Source of the DNA: Hyphomicrobiales bacterium
GTDB taxonomy: Bacteria; Pseudomonadota; Alphaproteobacteria; Rhizobiales; Aestuariivirgaceae
Length of the DNA stretch: 48,873 nt
Reading direction: 5' to 3'
NCBI GenBank assembly: GCA_026982665.1
Contig: JALSGQ010000111.1
Span: 1 to 48,873, forward strand
The position numbers and the translations under genes are program-made. The notes under the pieces are model-generated. The model saw only the letters and a list, made by a program, of their open reading frames with translations, was not told where the DNA came from and did not search any database. Each line of letters opens with the position of its first letter. Within the stretch, counting starts at the first letter, position 1. Below, piece after piece: positions 16,142 through 25,875 of the stretch.

Positions 16142-17260
16142 TTAATCGTGCCCGGCATTGTTGCGCTGGTTGAGGCGCAGCCACGTGCATGCCCGCCGCC
16201 ATGCATCAGGCAGCCTGCCATCCATCAGCAGGTGCAGGCCGATGAGCGCGCCGATGACAATGCTGGCAGTGGCCAGCAGGGCGGTAAGGGAAAGGGCCGC
16301 CAGCCCGGTCATGCCCTGGCCCACGGTGCAACCGCCGGCCAGCACGCCACCAATGCCCATGAGCGAAGCGCCCAGCAGGTGCCGGCGCATCTCGGCGGCA
16401 TCATCGAAGGCCTCCCAGACAATCTGGCGTTGCCGCCAGGCGGCAAGGAACGCCCCGGCCACCACGCCGAAGACACCCCCCACCAGGAACTTGGCGGAAG
16501 CGCCGGAAGCGATCATCAGCCACAGGATGCTCTGGCCGATGGGGCGGACGAAAGCATAGGAATCGGGTTGCTGGGGATAGAGCGTTTCCTGCCCCAGGGT
16601 GGAGGTGATGAACCATCCGAAGGCAATCACCATGCCGATGACAATGCCGGCGGCCACCTGCGCCACCTTCTGCCGATAGCGCTCCCTTGACAGCGCCCAG
16701 CCAGCGCTGGCTGCCACGGCAACAGCGGCAATGAGTGCCTGCATGGCGGCATCATCACCAAACAGCAGCCGCGGCAGCATCTGCGATGACAACGGTGGCA
16801 GCTCCACTGCCATCTGCTCAACGGTGATCAGGCGCAAGGGGGCCAGGATGCCGCTCATGGTCATGAAGCCGACGATGCCCAGCACCAGGGTGGAAAGCAG
16901 CGCCCGCATGTCGCCGCTTCCGAGCCGCACCAGCATGCCGAAGGCGCAGGTGCCCACCAATGCCATGCCGAGGCCGAACAGCAGCCCGCCGATGATGGCA
17001 CCGCCAAAGGCAATGTGCCCGCTCAGCCGCCACGAGCGTTGCAGCTCGATGTAGCCGGCAAGGTCGAGGAACTGGGTGAGCGCAATGGCAGTGCCGATGG
17101 CCAGCAGCCACGTGCGCAGGCGCATGCGCTCGGCGCCATAGCGGGCTTCCTCGATGGCACCCAGCGTGCAGAAATGCACACTGCGCGCCGCGAACCCCAG
17201 CACGACGCCACCGGCAAATCCCAGCAGGGTAATGTAAAGCTGCAGCGAGTCTTCCCCCAC
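16142..17260 (-). CDS. YeeE/YedE-family sulfur-compound transporter
   Basis: This 372-residue inner-membrane protein belongs to the YeeE/YedE (TsuA) family, whose characterised member takes up thiosulfate through a relay of conserved cysteines. Three corresponding Cys motifs are present: SVHFCTLGA at residue 31, GTCAFGMLVRLGSGD near 105 and GGCTVGQGMTGL near 333. The sequence is an internal duplication with about nine hydrophobic segments. The start is GTG, with GGAGG eight bases upstream. It follows the ArsR-type regulator gene by 60 bases in the same direction, so the pair is likely one operon autoregulated by a sulfur-responsive repressor. The exact substrate (thiosulfate, sulfide or selenium species) is not decidable. 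Confidence 0.88.
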   Translation of the reverse strand: MGEDSLQLYITLLGFAGGVVLGFAARSVHFCTLGAIEEARYGAERMRLRTWLLAIGTAIALTQFLDLAGYIELQRSWRLSGHIAFGGAIIGGLLFGLGMALVGTCAFGMLVRLGSGDMRALLSTLVLGIVGFMTMSGILAPLRLITVEQMAVELPPLSSQMLPRLLFGDDAAMQALIAAVAVAASAGWALSRERYRQKVAQVAAGIVIGMVIAFGWFITSTLGQETLYPQQPDSYAFVRPIGQSILWLMIASGASAKFLVGGVFGVVAGAFLAAWRQRQIVWEAFDDAAEMRRHLLGASLMGIGGVLAGGCTVGQGMTGLAALSLTALLATASIVIGALIGLHLLMDGRLPDAWRRACTWLRLNQRNNAGHD

Positions 17261-17320
17261 GCCCGCGCCTCCCTGCGGCGGGTGGGGATGCAGGCCGCAT
17301 CACCAGGCTGCCGCCGCCTT

Positions 17321-17722
17321 TCAGGTGCGTTTCTCGTCCCCCGGGCGAGGGGCATTTTTCAACAGATTGCACAGAAAGGCAACAATGGCGCGCACATCCT
17401 CATCTTCCACCAGCGAATAATAGATCATCTTTCCCTGGCGGTAGGTGCGCACCAGCCTGTCGCCGCGCAGGCGCGCCAGCTGCTGCGAAACGGCGGGCTG
17501 GCGCAGCTCGAGGATGGATTCCAGCTCGGAAACGGACTTTGCCCCTTCCAGCAGGGTGCACAGGATGATGAGACGGCTCTCGTGCCCCAGCGCCTTGAGA
17601 ATGGCGCTGGTGCGCTTCACGTCGCCGAACAGTTCCCGGACGCTGACGGCAGCAGGGCGGTCGTTGGCTTGCTCCTGCTGCCCCGGCAGGGCATCTGCGG
17701 TGATGTTTGCTATTCCGTTCAT
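17321..17722 (-). CDS. ArsR-family regulator, persulfide-sensor-like (SqrR/BigR type)
   Basis: This winged-helix regulator has the DNA-binding segment SVSELESILELRQPAVSQQLARL and the wing MIYYSLV. Arsenic/zinc sensor motifs (ELCVCD or DxHx10HxxE) are absent. Two cysteines are positioned as in the persulfide sensors SqrR and BigR: C55 in RLIILCTLLEG and C118 in IVAFLCNLL, 63 residues apart. It would release DNA when these form a polysulfide bridge. The start is uncertain: the ATG at 17722 is used, with an alternative in frame at 17743. It lies directly upstream of the YeeE-family transporter. A dyad in the gap to ccdA is a candidate operator. Confidence 0.85.
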   Translation of the reverse strand: MNGIANITADALPGQQEQANDRPAAVSVRELFGDVKRTSAILKALGHESRLIILCTLLEGAKSVSELESILELRQPAVSQQLARLRGDRLVRTYRQGKMIYYSLVEDEDVRAIVAFLCNLLKNAPRPGDEKRT

Positions 17723-18130
17723 GCTTCCAGCTTGCATTTGCAACAGATGTTGATCCTGCCGCCTTGCGGCGTGCCTTCATTCATGTTCCTGACCAGTGCT
17801 GTTCTCCACGAACATTGCACGGGCATGACACCCGGCCTGCATGCCTGAACACATGCGGGCCACTTCCTGCCATGCCAATGCCGAACCGGCAGGGCGTGCG
17901 GAGAATCAGGCATTCACTTTTTCATAAGTATGCAGCAGGTGCATATTTTGCCAATGCGACAAGTTGGCAGATGCTTGCCACCATGCGGATGCTCGTGCAT
18001 CATGCGGGCGCTCGAGGGAGGGAATGCCGCACGGCACCATGTCGGAAAAACACACGCACCTGCACCACCTCGCAGAAGGGGGCAGGCGTGTGGCGGGCAT
18101 GGTCATGTCATGCACGAGGGAGGAAGAAGC
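17723..18130. other. Regulatory spacer between the arsR-type gene and ccdA
   Basis: This gap of about 400 bases separates divergent genes. It holds a small GCCGC/GCGGC hairpin near 17758-17770, the dyad and candidate back-to-back promoters at 17921-17954, and the strong GAGGGAGGAAG ribosome binding site of ccdA. A reading frame starting at ATG 18024 with a His-rich beginning runs on into ccdA in another frame and is not convincing as a gene. Confidence 0.5.
17921..17954. promoter_or_regulatory. Candidate bidirectional promoter with a central operator dyad
   Basis: TATGC (17929-17933) and GCATA (17941-17945) form a dyad with a seven-base centre. Rightward, TTCATA (17921) and TATTTT (17944) are spaced by 17 bases; leftward, TTGGCA and CATACT (complement of 17949-17954 and 17927-17932) are spaced by 16. 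The dyad therefore fills the spacer of both candidate promoters, as expected for a repressor site. The natural candidate is the SqrR-like protein encoded at 17321. The promoter hexamers are imperfect and the assignment is inference. Confidence 0.42.
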
Positions 18131-18904
18131 ATGGACTTCGACATCGGCCTGTTCGGTGCCTTCATCGCCGGCATCCTGTCGTTCCTGTCGCCTTGCGTGC
18201 TGCCCATCGTGCCGCCGTCGCTGGCCTTCATTGCCGGCGTATCGTTTCAGCAGATAGAGGCGCAGGACAGGCAGGCATCCGCCAAGGTGCTGCGCGCCGC
18301 CATCTTCTTCGTCCTGGGCTTTGCCACCATCTTCGTGCTCCTGGGCATGGCGTCTTCGGCGGTGGGGCAGTTCCTGCGCGATTATCGTGATGAGGTGGCG
18401 CTGGTGGCCGGTGCCCTCATCATCGCGCTGGGCCTGCATTTCATGGGTGTCTTCCGCATCGCGCTGCTGTATCGCGAGGCACGGGTGCAACCGCGCGGGC
18501 GGCCGCTGGGCCTGTGGGGCGCATACGTGGCGGGGCTGGCCTTTGCCTTTGGGTGGACACCCTGCGTCGGCCCGGTGCTGGCCTCCATCCTCATCATTGC
18601 CGGCGGGCAGGACACGGTGGGCGAAGGGGCCATGCTGCTGCTGGCCTATGCGCTGGGCATTGGCGTGCCGTTCATCATCGCCGCCGCCTTCCTCGACCAT
18701 TTCCAGGGCTTCATGATGAAGTTCCGCAGGCACATGGGGCTGATGGAGAAGATCATCGGCATCTTCCTCATCATCGCCGGCCTGCTCATCATGACCGGCA
18801 TGATGAACGAGATAGGGTTCTGGATCCAGGAGCAGATGCCGTGGCTGACCAACATCGAGGGGCTGGCCAAGGGCAGCGGTCCGGGCAGCCCCGGCGGGCC
18901 GTGA
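18131..18904 (+). CDS. ccdA: CcdA-family thiol-disulfide membrane transporter
   Basis: CcdA carries reducing equivalents from cytoplasmic thioredoxin across the inner membrane, chiefly for cytochrome c maturation. The 257-residue protein has six hydrophobic segments and the two conserved cysteine motifs, FLSPCVLPIVP near residue 25 and GWTPCVGPVL near residue 143. The start MDFDIGLFGAF follows GGAGGAAGA. It ends seven bases before the gltX stop on the opposite strand. The divergent sulfur genes upstream make a role in periplasmic thiol balance attractive, but the family is most often tied to c-type cytochrome assembly and other ccm genes are not here. Confidence 0.9.
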   Translation: MDFDIGLFGAFIAGILSFLSPCVLPIVPPSLAFIAGVSFQQIEAQDRQASAKVLRAAIFFVLGFATIFVLLGMASSAVGQFLRDYRDEVALVAGALIIALGLHFMGVFRIALLYREARVQPRGRPLGLWGAYVAGLAFAFGWTPCVGPVLASILIIAGGQDTVGEGAMLLLAYALGIGVPFIIAAAFLDHFQGFMMKFRRHMGLMEKIIGIFLIIAGLLIMTGMMNEIGFWIQEQMPWLTNIEGLAKGSGPGSPGGP

Positions 18905-18911
18905 ACGGGGG

Positions 18912-20357
18912 TCAGGCCGCGCCCGTTGCCTGATCGGCAATGCGCGCCAGCACCTCGTCCCTGGGCATGGCCGCCATCACCTCGAAGATGCCGGGGCTGA
19001 CGTTGGAGCCGGTAACGGCGGCGCGCAAGGGCTGTGCCACCTTGCCCAGCTTCAGCTCCTGCTCCTCGGCAAAGGCGCGGATGAGCGCCTCGATGGCATC
19101 CTTGTCCCACGCATCCAGCGCTTGCAGCCGTGGCAGCAGCGCTGCCAGCATGGCGCGGGCGTCGTCCTTCAGGATCTTGCGCGCCTTCGCGTTCGGCTGA
19201 AGCGGGCGCTCGGCAAAGATGAACCACGACAGTTCAAGCAGCTCGTTCAGGGTCTTCGCGCGCTCTCTCAGGTCATCCAGCAGCGTCTCGAATACCTGCC
19301 GCACGCTTGCATCGGCCAGCCGTTGCCGTGCCTGTTCCGCCTTCTCGCGCAGCTCTTCCGGTGCATGTGGCAGCCATTCCCCGAAGCGCGCAAGCAGCTT
19401 CTCCCGCTCGATGTTGCGCATCCACCAGCCATTGACGCTTTCCAGCTTGGCGAAGTCGAAGCGCGCCGGCGACTTGCCCACGGCATCGAGGTCGAACCAC
19501 TCGATGAGCTGCTCGGTGGAGAAGATCTCGTCATCGCCGTGGCTCCAGCCAAGGCGGGCGAGGTAGTTGCGCATGGCCTCCGGCAGGTAGCCCATCTCGC
19601 GGTAGGCCTCCACGCCCAGCGCCCCGTGGCGCTTCGACAGCTTCGCGCCATCGGGGCCGTGGATCAGCGGAATGTGCGCCATCTCGGGCACATCCCAGCC
19701 CAGCGCCTCGTAGATCATCTTCTGCCGCGCCGCGTTGGTCAGGTGGTCGACCCCGCGGATGACGTGGGTGATGCCCATGTCGTGATCATCCACCACCACC
19801 GCGAGATTGTAGGTGGGCGTGCCATCGGCGCGCATCAGCACCAGGTCGTCCAGCGCCTGTGCCTGCCAGCGCACCTCGCCCTGCACCAGGTCGTTGATGA
19901 CGATCTCGCCTTCGCGCGGCGCCTTGAAGCGTACCACCAGCGGCCTGTCATGCGGCGGGCACAGGCCCAGCTCGCGGCAGCGCCGGTCATAGGTCATGGG
20001 CCGGCCCTCTGCCTTGGCTTTCTCGCGCATCGCGGCCAGCTCCTCCGGCGTGCACTGACAGTAGTAGGCATGGCCTGATTCCAGCAGCTGACGGATGACC
20101 TCCACGTGCCGTTCCTGCCGTGAAAACTGCGAGATCGGCTCCCCGGCCCATTCCAGCTCCAGCCATTGCAGCCCGTCGATGATGGCGTTCACCGCCTCCT
20201 CGGTGGAGCGCTGCCGGTCCGTATCCTCGATGCGCAGCAGCATCTCGCCGCCGTGATGTTTGGCGAACAGCCAGTTGAACAGCGCCGTGCGTGCCCCGCC
20301 GATGTGCAGGAAACCGGTGGGAGAGGGGGCAAAACGGGTGATGACCTTGCTGGCCAT
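18912..20357 (-). CDS. gltX: Glutamyl-tRNA synthetase
   Basis: This class I synthetase charges tRNA-Glu (and often tRNA-Gln, for later amidation, in alphaproteobacteria). The HIGH-type motif is [13 protein letters not shown] near residue 16 and the KMSKS-type motif is KLSKRHGA. The CxC...C zinc-like segment YCQCTPEE with CRELGLC is visible, and the C-terminal anticodon domain ends at residue 481, a normal length. The start ATG preceding [14 protein letters not shown] has GAGGA about nine bases upstream; the long in-frame extension toward 20891 is unlikely to be coding because it covers the comEC start. Alphaproteobacteria frequently carry two gltX paralogues; this could be either. Confidence 0.97.
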   Translation of the reverse strand: MASKVITRFAPSPTGFLHIGGARTALFNWLFAKHHGGEMLLRIEDTDRQRSTEEAVNAIIDGLQWLELEWAGEPISQFSRQERHVEVIRQLLESGHAYYCQCTPEELAAMREKAKAEGRPMTYDRRCRELGLCPPHDRPLVVRFKAPREGEIVINDLVQGEVRWQAQALDDLVLMRADGTPTYNLAVVVDDHDMGITHVIRGVDHLTNAARQKMIYEALGWDVPEMAHIPLIHGPDGAKLSKRHGALGVEAYREMGYLPEAMRNYLARLGWSHGDDEIFSTEQLIEWFDLDAVGKSPARFDFAKLESVNGWWMRNIEREKLLARFGEWLPHAPEELREKAEQARQRLADASVRQVFETLLDDLRERAKTLNELLELSWFIFAERPLQPNAKARKILKDDARAMLAALLPRLQALDAWDKDAIEALIRAFAEEQELKLGKVAQPLRAAVTGSNVSPGIFEVMAAMPRDEVLARIADQATGAA

Positions 20358-20453
20358 GATGCATGTCCTCGCGTTGTCTGGTGCTGCATGTGCGATGCGT
20401 TGAATGCCATGCGCATCGGAAATGTTGCGCAGGCAATGCCAGCTTTTGCCGCC

Positions 20454-20476
20454 GTTGACAACGGCCTGTTGACAAC
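20454..20476. promoter_or_regulatory. Repeated palindrome in the gltX-comEC divergent promoter region
   Basis: The nine-base palindrome GTTGACAAC occurs twice, at 20454-20462 and 20468-20476, a period of 14 bases. The first copy is embedded in a longer perfect dyad, CCGTTG-A-CAACGG. Each copy contains TTGACA rightward and TTGTCA leftward, so each could supply a -35 element on either strand or bind a dimeric regulator. No matching -10 is strong. Confidence 0.35.
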
Positions 20477-20526
20477 GCCGCCCACGGATTTGCGCCGGAG
20501 GTGGAAGCTGGTGTTTCCTGCTGCCG

Positions 20527-23016
20527 ATGGGGGAGAACCGGACAACGACATGGCCTCGCGCGGTGTTGCGCTGGCTGCGCCAGCCGCTGGGGCAGCCGCC
20601 ACCTGAAGGCGATGCCCTGGCCTGGGCGGCGGTGTGGCTGACGGCGGGCGTGTTCCTGTGGTTCGCCTTGCCACAGCCTCCTGCTCCATGGTTCGGTGCC
20701 GTGGCGGGCACTGCGCTGCTGGCACTGCGGCTGTGGCGTTGGCGAACGGATACGCAGCTGGCATCGCCGCCGCTGGCAGCGCTGCTGCCGCCGGTGGTGT
20801 GGCTGTTGCCCATGGCGCTGGTGTTGCTGGGCCTTGCCCTTGCCGGCTGGCGCATCCATGTGCAGCAAACACCACTGCTGCCCGCCAACATCGGCGGTAC
20901 GGTGCTCGCCGGCGTGGTGGAACAGGTGCGCCCGCACCGGCCTGATCAGGCCCGCATGGTGCTGCGGGTGCGCCACGTTGGCCGCTTGCAGCGCGCCTTC
21001 TGGCCGCGGCGCGTGCGCATCACCATTACCGGACTGAAGGCGGGGCAAGGAGAGAACGGCGGGGACAGGAGCTTCGCGGCATTGCCGCTGCCCGGCGACG
21101 TGGTGCGGCTGAGGGCGCGCCTGCTGCGCCTGCCGCAGCCGGTGGAGCCGGGCGCATACGACCCGGCACGCGAACTTTACATGGCCGGCATCGGCGCGGT
21201 GGGGTTTGCCTCCGTGCGCGGCATCGAGGTGCTGGGCGAAGGCTGCGGGAAGGATGCGCAGGGCAGAGGGGAAGAGGGGTGCAGTGCGTGGCTGTGGCTG
21301 GAACGCGGGCTGGAGCACATGCGCCGCGTCATCTCCCGTGCATTTGACAGCTACATGGACGACCCAATTGCGGCAGCGCTGGCCAAGGCGCTGACCATTG
21401 GCGCACGTGGCGCACTGCCGCCACGGTTGCATGAACAGTTGCGCGCCGCCGGGCTGGCGCACATCCTGGCCATATCGGGGCTGCACCTGGCGCTGCTGGC
21501 CGGTGCGGTGTTCTGGCTGGCGCGGGCGGGGCTGGCACTGTCTGCGCGGCTGGCGGTGCACTGGCCCCTGAAGAAGGTGGCGGCGTTCATCGCCTGGCTG
21601 GTGGCGCTGGCTTACCTGCTGCTGTCGGGCAATTCCGTGGCCACGCAACGTGCCTTCATCATGCTCTCCGTGGCGTTGCTGGCGGTGATGGTGGACAGGC
21701 CTGCCATCTCCATGCGCAACCTCGCCATCGCCGCCTTGTGCATCCTGCTCATCTGGCCGCACAAGGCGCTATCCGCCGGGTTCCAGATGTCGTTTCTCGC
21801 CGTCATGGGGCTGGTGGCAGGGTATGAGGCTTTCAACTGGTGGCGGCATCAGCGGCGGCGGCTGCATCTTGTGCGAGCGCAAGAGGCGGAGCACCGGAGT
21901 GCAGGCCCGTGGCGCGAGGCCGGGCGCTGGCTGCTGGCTGCCGTGGGCGGGCTGGCCTTCACCACCATCATCGCCTCTGTCTATACGGCCCTGCCGGCGG
22001 CATGGCACTTCAACCGCCTGCCGGTGCACGGGCTGTGGGGCAACATGGCAGCGTTGCCGCTCCTGTCCTTCGTGGTGATGCCGGCGGGGCTGCTGACGCT
22101 GGCGTTGCTGCCAGTGGTGGCGCTGCTGCGGCTTCTGGGCCTGGAGGCAATGGCCGATGCCCTGCCGGGCTGGCCGCTGGCGCTGATGCAGTGGGGGCTG
22201 ACGCACATGGCCGCGGCTGCAGGGGAGATCGCCTCGCTGCCCGGCGGCTGGTGGCATGTGCCGGCGCTGACGGCCAGCGCCACGCTGCTGCTGTCGGCCG
22301 GGCTGTTGTGGCTGGCACTGCGCAATGATCGCCTGCGGCTGCTGGGTCTGTTGCCCATGGCGCTGGTGCTGGGCGGCATGTGGCCTGCCTTTGCGCCACG
22401 GCCCGATGTGCTGGTGGAGGAGCGCGCCCGGCTGGTGGCGGTGCGCATGGCGGATGGGCGGCTGGCCGCCACGCCGGGCCGTGCCGGCAGCTTTGCCCTG
22501 CGCATCTGGCTGCGGCGGGATGGTGATGCGGCACCACCTGGGCAGGCGCGCCGGCGCGGCGGCTGGCAATGTGATGAACTGATGTGCCGGGCACGGCTGC
22601 GCTCGGGCGCGCGCATTCTCTACCTGCGCGACGTGTTTCGCCGTTCACGCGGCAAGCAGGGTACCGAGGGGGCGGACAGGGAGCAGGCGCTTGAGGCCAT
22701 GCAGGCTGCCTGCATGCAGGCCGACGTGGTCATCGCCGCCTTTCCGCTGCGGGGCCTGTGCCGTGCCACGGGAGGAGGAGGAAGGCAGCCGAAGGTCGTC
22801 ATTGGCCGCTTCGATGTCTGGCGGCATGGTGCGCATGCCCTGTATCTGCAGCCTGATGGCAGATGGCAGGTGCGCACCGTGTCGGGCGAGGGCAGGGCAT
22901 TGCCGTGGCGGCGCGCACCGCTGCCACGCCATGAGGTCATGCTGCGGACAAAGGCAGAGGCGGGGGCGGAGACAGGGGCAAGGGCAGGGAAGAGCACCGG
23001 CCGTCATGAACAGTAA
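20527..23016 (+). CDS. comEC: ComEC/Rec2-family competence membrane protein
   Basis: ComEC forms the inner-membrane channel for single-stranded DNA uptake. The 829-residue protein shows the N-terminal DUF4131/OB-like part (residues about 110-230), then the competence domain with [33 protein letters not shown] and [13 protein letters not shown], both diagnostic, in a run of about ten hydrophobic segments. The C-terminal third has no HxHxDH metal motif, so the metallo-beta-lactamase domain of Bacillus ComEC is absent or degenerate, as in many alphaproteobacteria. The start ATG at 20527 lacks an obvious ribosome binding site. The tail is low-complexity Ala/Gly/Glu. It is divergent from gltX. Confidence 0.92.
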   Translation: MGENRTTTWPRAVLRWLRQPLGQPPPEGDALAWAAVWLTAGVFLWFALPQPPAPWFGAVAGTALLALRLWRWRTDTQLASPPLAALLPPVVWLLPMALVLLGLALAGWRIHVQQTPLLPANIGGTVLAGVVEQVRPHRPDQARMVLRVRHVGRLQRAFWPRRVRITITGLKAGQGENGGDRSFAALPLPGDVVRLRARLLRLPQPVEPGAYDPARELYMAGIGAVGFASVRGIEVLGEGCGKDAQGRGEEGCSAWLWLERGLEHMRRVISRAFDSYMDDPIAAALAKALTIGARGALPPRLHEQLRAAGLAHILAISGLHLALLAGAVFWLARAGLALSARLAVHWPLKKVAAFIAWLVALAYLLLSGNSVATQRAFIMLSVALLAVMVDRPAISMRNLAIAALCILLIWPHKALSAGFQMSFLAVMGLVAGYEAFNWWRHQRRRLHLVRAQEAEHRSAGPWREAGRWLLAAVGGLAFTTIIASVYTALPAAWHFNRLPVHGLWGNMAALPLLSFVVMPAGLLTLALLPVVALLRLLGLEAMADALPGWPLALMQWGLTHMAAAAGEIASLPGGWWHVPALTASATLLLSAGLLWLALRNDRLRLLGLLPMALVLGGMWPAFAPRPDVLVEERARLVAVRMADGRLAATPGRAGSFALRIWLRRDGDAAPPGQARRRGGWQCDELMCRARLRSGARILYLRDVFRRSRGKQGTEGADREQALEAMQAACMQADVVIAAFPLRGLCRATGGGGRQPKVVIGRFDVWRHGAHALYLQPDGRWQVRTVSGEGRALPWRRAPLPRHEVMLRTKAEAGAETGARAGKSTGRHEQ

Positions 23017-23117
23017 TGCAGGTGTTGCGCTCCATGCATCACGATCAGGCCTGCCAGGCTTGTGTTTGCACGCTTCCGGTGCGCACCTGCGACATGCTTC
23101 CGCACAGGGCAGGACGC

Positions 23118-25598
23118 TCAGCGGAAGACGTTGAGGAAGCGGATGCGCCGCTTTGGCTGCGCACGCCTTGCCGGGGCAGTGGCGCGGCGTCGGTTGAAAT
23201 TGGTGCGCGCGCGGCGGGTCGGCGCGGCAGCCCGGCGGGTGCGGAAGATGCGCTCCCTGCGTGCCGGCTTGAAGATGGTCAGCACGTTGCGCAGGGTGCG
23301 GGAAACCTCGTTGTCTTTCCGCCTGCCCGCGCGGCGTGCTTGGCTGGCGGTGTTGCGTGCGATGTTCCTGGTGGCGGCCTCCTGGCGTGCCTTGTGTTTT
23401 GCCTGCCGGGCAGTGGCGGCAACGGCTGCGGTGGCAGCAGCCGCTGCCGGAGCCACCAGCAGGATGTCCCGGTCATCCAGCTCGCTCAGTGCCGGCAGCG
23501 ATGCCAGGGACAGGCTGCGCGCTTCGCCTTCGCGCAGCGCATCCTCCTGCGGCTTGCGGGCGGCCAGCTTCTTTTGTGCATTGTTGCGGCGCGCCCGGGC
23601 AATCTCCTGCTGCAGGCGCGTGAGCGGCACGCCGGGCAGGGCCTTCGGCTCTTCTCCCTGCAATGCCGCCAGCATGAACTTCTGCCAGGTCATTGCCGGC
23701 AGCGAGCCGCCGGTCATGCGCCTGGTGGGGCGGTAGTCGTCGTTGCCGAACCACACGCCGGTTACCAGGTGCCCGGTGAAGCCGATGAACCATGCATCGC
23801 GATAGCTCGAGGTGGTGCCCGTCTTGCCTGCCTGCGGGGTGAAGCCGAGCTGGGCGCGGCGTGCCGTGCCGGCCAGCACCACGTTGGCCAGCATGCGGTT
23901 GAGCTGGGCGATCTTCTCGCGCGGGAAGGCGCGCACCGGGCGTGCTTCCGGGTCGCTGGCGCGGTCATACAGCAGCGTGCCGTCGGGGCGGCGGATCTGC
24001 AGCACCGTGTGCGGGGGCACGCGCAGGCCGCCATTGGCGAAGGTTACATAGGCACCGGTGATGTCCAGCACCGTAACCTCCTTCGACCCCAGCGGCAGCG
24101 ACGGCACCGGCCGCAACGGTGCGGTGAGGCCGGCCCTGCGCGCCGTCTCGATGATGTTCTTCGCCCCCACCTGCAGCATCAGGCGCACCGGCACGGTGTT
24201 GTAGGAGCGTGTGAGTGCCGTCATCAACGTGGTGCGGCCATGATAGCGGCGGGTGTAGTTCTGCGGCGTCCAGCCGCGGATGGTAACGGGCGCGTCGGTA
24301 ATGACGGTTTCCGGCCGCATGCCGTGCATCAGCGCCGCCAGGTAGACGAACGGCTTGAAGGCCGAGCCGGGCTGCCGCCAGGCATCGGTGGCGCGGTTGA
24401 ACTGGCTCTTTTCGTAATCCAGCCCGCCGACAATGGCCTTTACCTCGCCGTTGAGCGCCAGCGACACCAGCGCGCCCTGCTTCGTGTCGTAAGCCGGGCC
24501 GTGCTGCTCCAGTGCTTCGCGCAAGCTCTTTTCCGCCAGCTTCTGGATGCGCGGATCCAGCGTGCTTTTCACCTCCACCACGTATTCGCCGGAAAGCCCC
24601 TTGCGCTTCAGGATGTCCAGCGTTTCCCGGTACACCAGGTCAAGGAAGTGCTGCGGCGCGTCGATCTGCTCATGTTGTGCCAGCTGCACCTGCTGGCTGC
24701 GCGCCTGCAGCAGTTCGCCGTAGGAGATGAAGCCGGCGTCCAGCATGCGCAGCAGCACCACGTTGGCGCGTGCTTCCGCTGCCTGCGGGTTCTTGTGCGG
24801 CGCGTATTTCGACGGTGCCTTGAACAGCCCGGCAATCATCGCCGCTTCCTTCAGGTTGAGGTCGCGCGCCGACTTGCCGAAATAGAATTGTGCCGCCGCC
24901 TCCACGCCGTGATTGCCGCCGCCCAGGTAGGAGCGGTCGAGATACATCTTGAGGATCTCGTCCTTGCTCAGGTGCGCCTCGATCCACAGGGCCAGGAAGG
25001 CCTCGTGGATCTTGCGGCGGAAGGAACGCTCCGGCGACAGGAACAGGTTCTTGGCCAGCTGCTGGGTGAGCGTGGAGCCGCCCTGCACCACACCGGCGGC
25101 GCGGGCATTGGCAATGGCGGCGCGCAGCGTGCCGATGACATCGACGCCGAAATGCTCGTAGAAGCGGGCATCCTCGGTGGCCAGCACCGCCTTCACCAGG
25201 TGTGGTGAAAGCTCTTCCAGCGGAATGCTGTCATCCTGCCGGATGCCGCGCCAGCCCAGCAGCTCGCCATTGGCGTCGGTGATGGTAACGGCCACCTGCC
25301 GCCGGGCGTTCCACACGTCTCCCTCGCCGGAGAAGGGCGGCAGCGCATAGGCCACGATGATGAAGGCGAAGATCACGCCAAAGGTGGCGGCATCGTCGAG
25401 GATGTCCACGATCAGGCGCTTCAGCCCGCGGATGCGGAAACGCTCCAGCCACGCGGCATAGGCCGCCCACATGCGGCGAATGAACGCACCGGTCTCGAAC
25501 ACCGCGGTGCTGACGGCAGCATCGGCCGCCCACAGCAGTTGCCCGATGCGTCGCAGCAAGCCGTTGCCGGATTTGTCGCCGTTTCGTTTCTGCGTCAT
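23118..25598 (-). CDS. Class A penicillin-binding protein (PBP1-type) with basic C-terminal tail
   Basis: This bifunctional enzyme polymerises glycan strands and crosslinks peptides. A membrane segment (FGVIFAFIIVAYALPPF) lies near residue 80. The GT51 domain follows, with ATEDARFYEHFGVD and QGGSTLTQQLAKNLFL. The transpeptidase domain has SxxK in PGSAFKPF, SxN in RSYNTVP and KTG in AGKTGTTSSY. After about residue 655 comes an unusual extension of some 170 residues, first Ala-rich, then very rich in Arg (many RR pairs) with no acidic balance. The start at MTQKRNGDKSG has a weak ribosome binding site; an in-frame ATG at 25646 is possible. It diverges from dxs. Confidence 0.94.
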   Translation of the reverse strand: MTQKRNGDKSGNGLLRRIGQLLWAADAAVSTAVFETGAFIRRMWAAYAAWLERFRIRGLKRLIVDILDDAATFGVIFAFIIVAYALPPFSGEGDVWNARRQVAVTITDANGELLGWRGIRQDDSIPLEELSPHLVKAVLATEDARFYEHFGVDVIGTLRAAIANARAAGVVQGGSTLTQQLAKNLFLSPERSFRRKIHEAFLALWIEAHLSKDEILKMYLDRSYLGGGNHGVEAAAQFYFGKSARDLNLKEAAMIAGLFKAPSKYAPHKNPQAAEARANVVLLRMLDAGFISYGELLQARSQQVQLAQHEQIDAPQHFLDLVYRETLDILKRKGLSGEYVVEVKSTLDPRIQKLAEKSLREALEQHGPAYDTKQGALVSLALNGEVKAIVGGLDYEKSQFNRATDAWRQPGSAFKPFVYLAALMHGMRPETVITDAPVTIRGWTPQNYTRRYHGRTTLMTALTRSYNTVPVRLMLQVGAKNIIETARRAGLTAPLRPVPSLPLGSKEVTVLDITGAYVTFANGGLRVPPHTVLQIRRPDGTLLYDRASDPEARPVRAFPREKIAQLNRMLANVVLAGTARRAQLGFTPQAGKTGTTSSYRDAWFIGFTGHLVTGVWFGNDDYRPTRRMTGGSLPAMTWQKFMLAALQGEEPKALPGVPLTRLQQEIARARRNNAQKKLAARKPQEDALREGEARSLSLASLPALSELDDRDILLVAPAAAAATAAVAATARQAKHKARQEAATRNIARNTASQARRAGRRKDNEVSRTLRNVLTIFKPARRERIFRTRRAAAPTRRARTNFNRRRATAPARRAQPKRRIRFLNVFR

Positions 25599-25875
25599 TC
25601 GCCAAATGCCATCGCCCGCCGCAAGGCCCGTTCCTGCGCCGTCCAATGCGGCTTTTCACTACCTGTTGTCTGTCAGCCGGTTTGGCCGCCCCCGGCCATG
25701 TATCACATGGAGCTGAAAAAAGCATGACTCAACCCCGCCTGCGGCAAAAATCCGCTGCAGCAGGCAGGGGTATTGTTTTCGGCAGGTGGACGAAGATGCT
25801 TTTTCCTGTCGCACCGCGCGGCAGGATGGGTTAAGACTTCCACCCAGCGCTGCGGCGAGCCGCCTGGTGGGAACG

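Noticed and set aside
18024-18257. Small frame with His-rich start (MPHGTMSEKHTHLHH) ahead of ccdA
   Set aside because: It overlaps about 125 bases of ccdA in another frame, and its GGAGGG is too close to the ATG. The downstream part looks like a shadow of ccdA.
18912-20891. Extension of gltX to a start at 20891
   Set aside because: The added 178 residues are low-complexity and antisense to the start of comEC; the family N-terminus begins at 20357.
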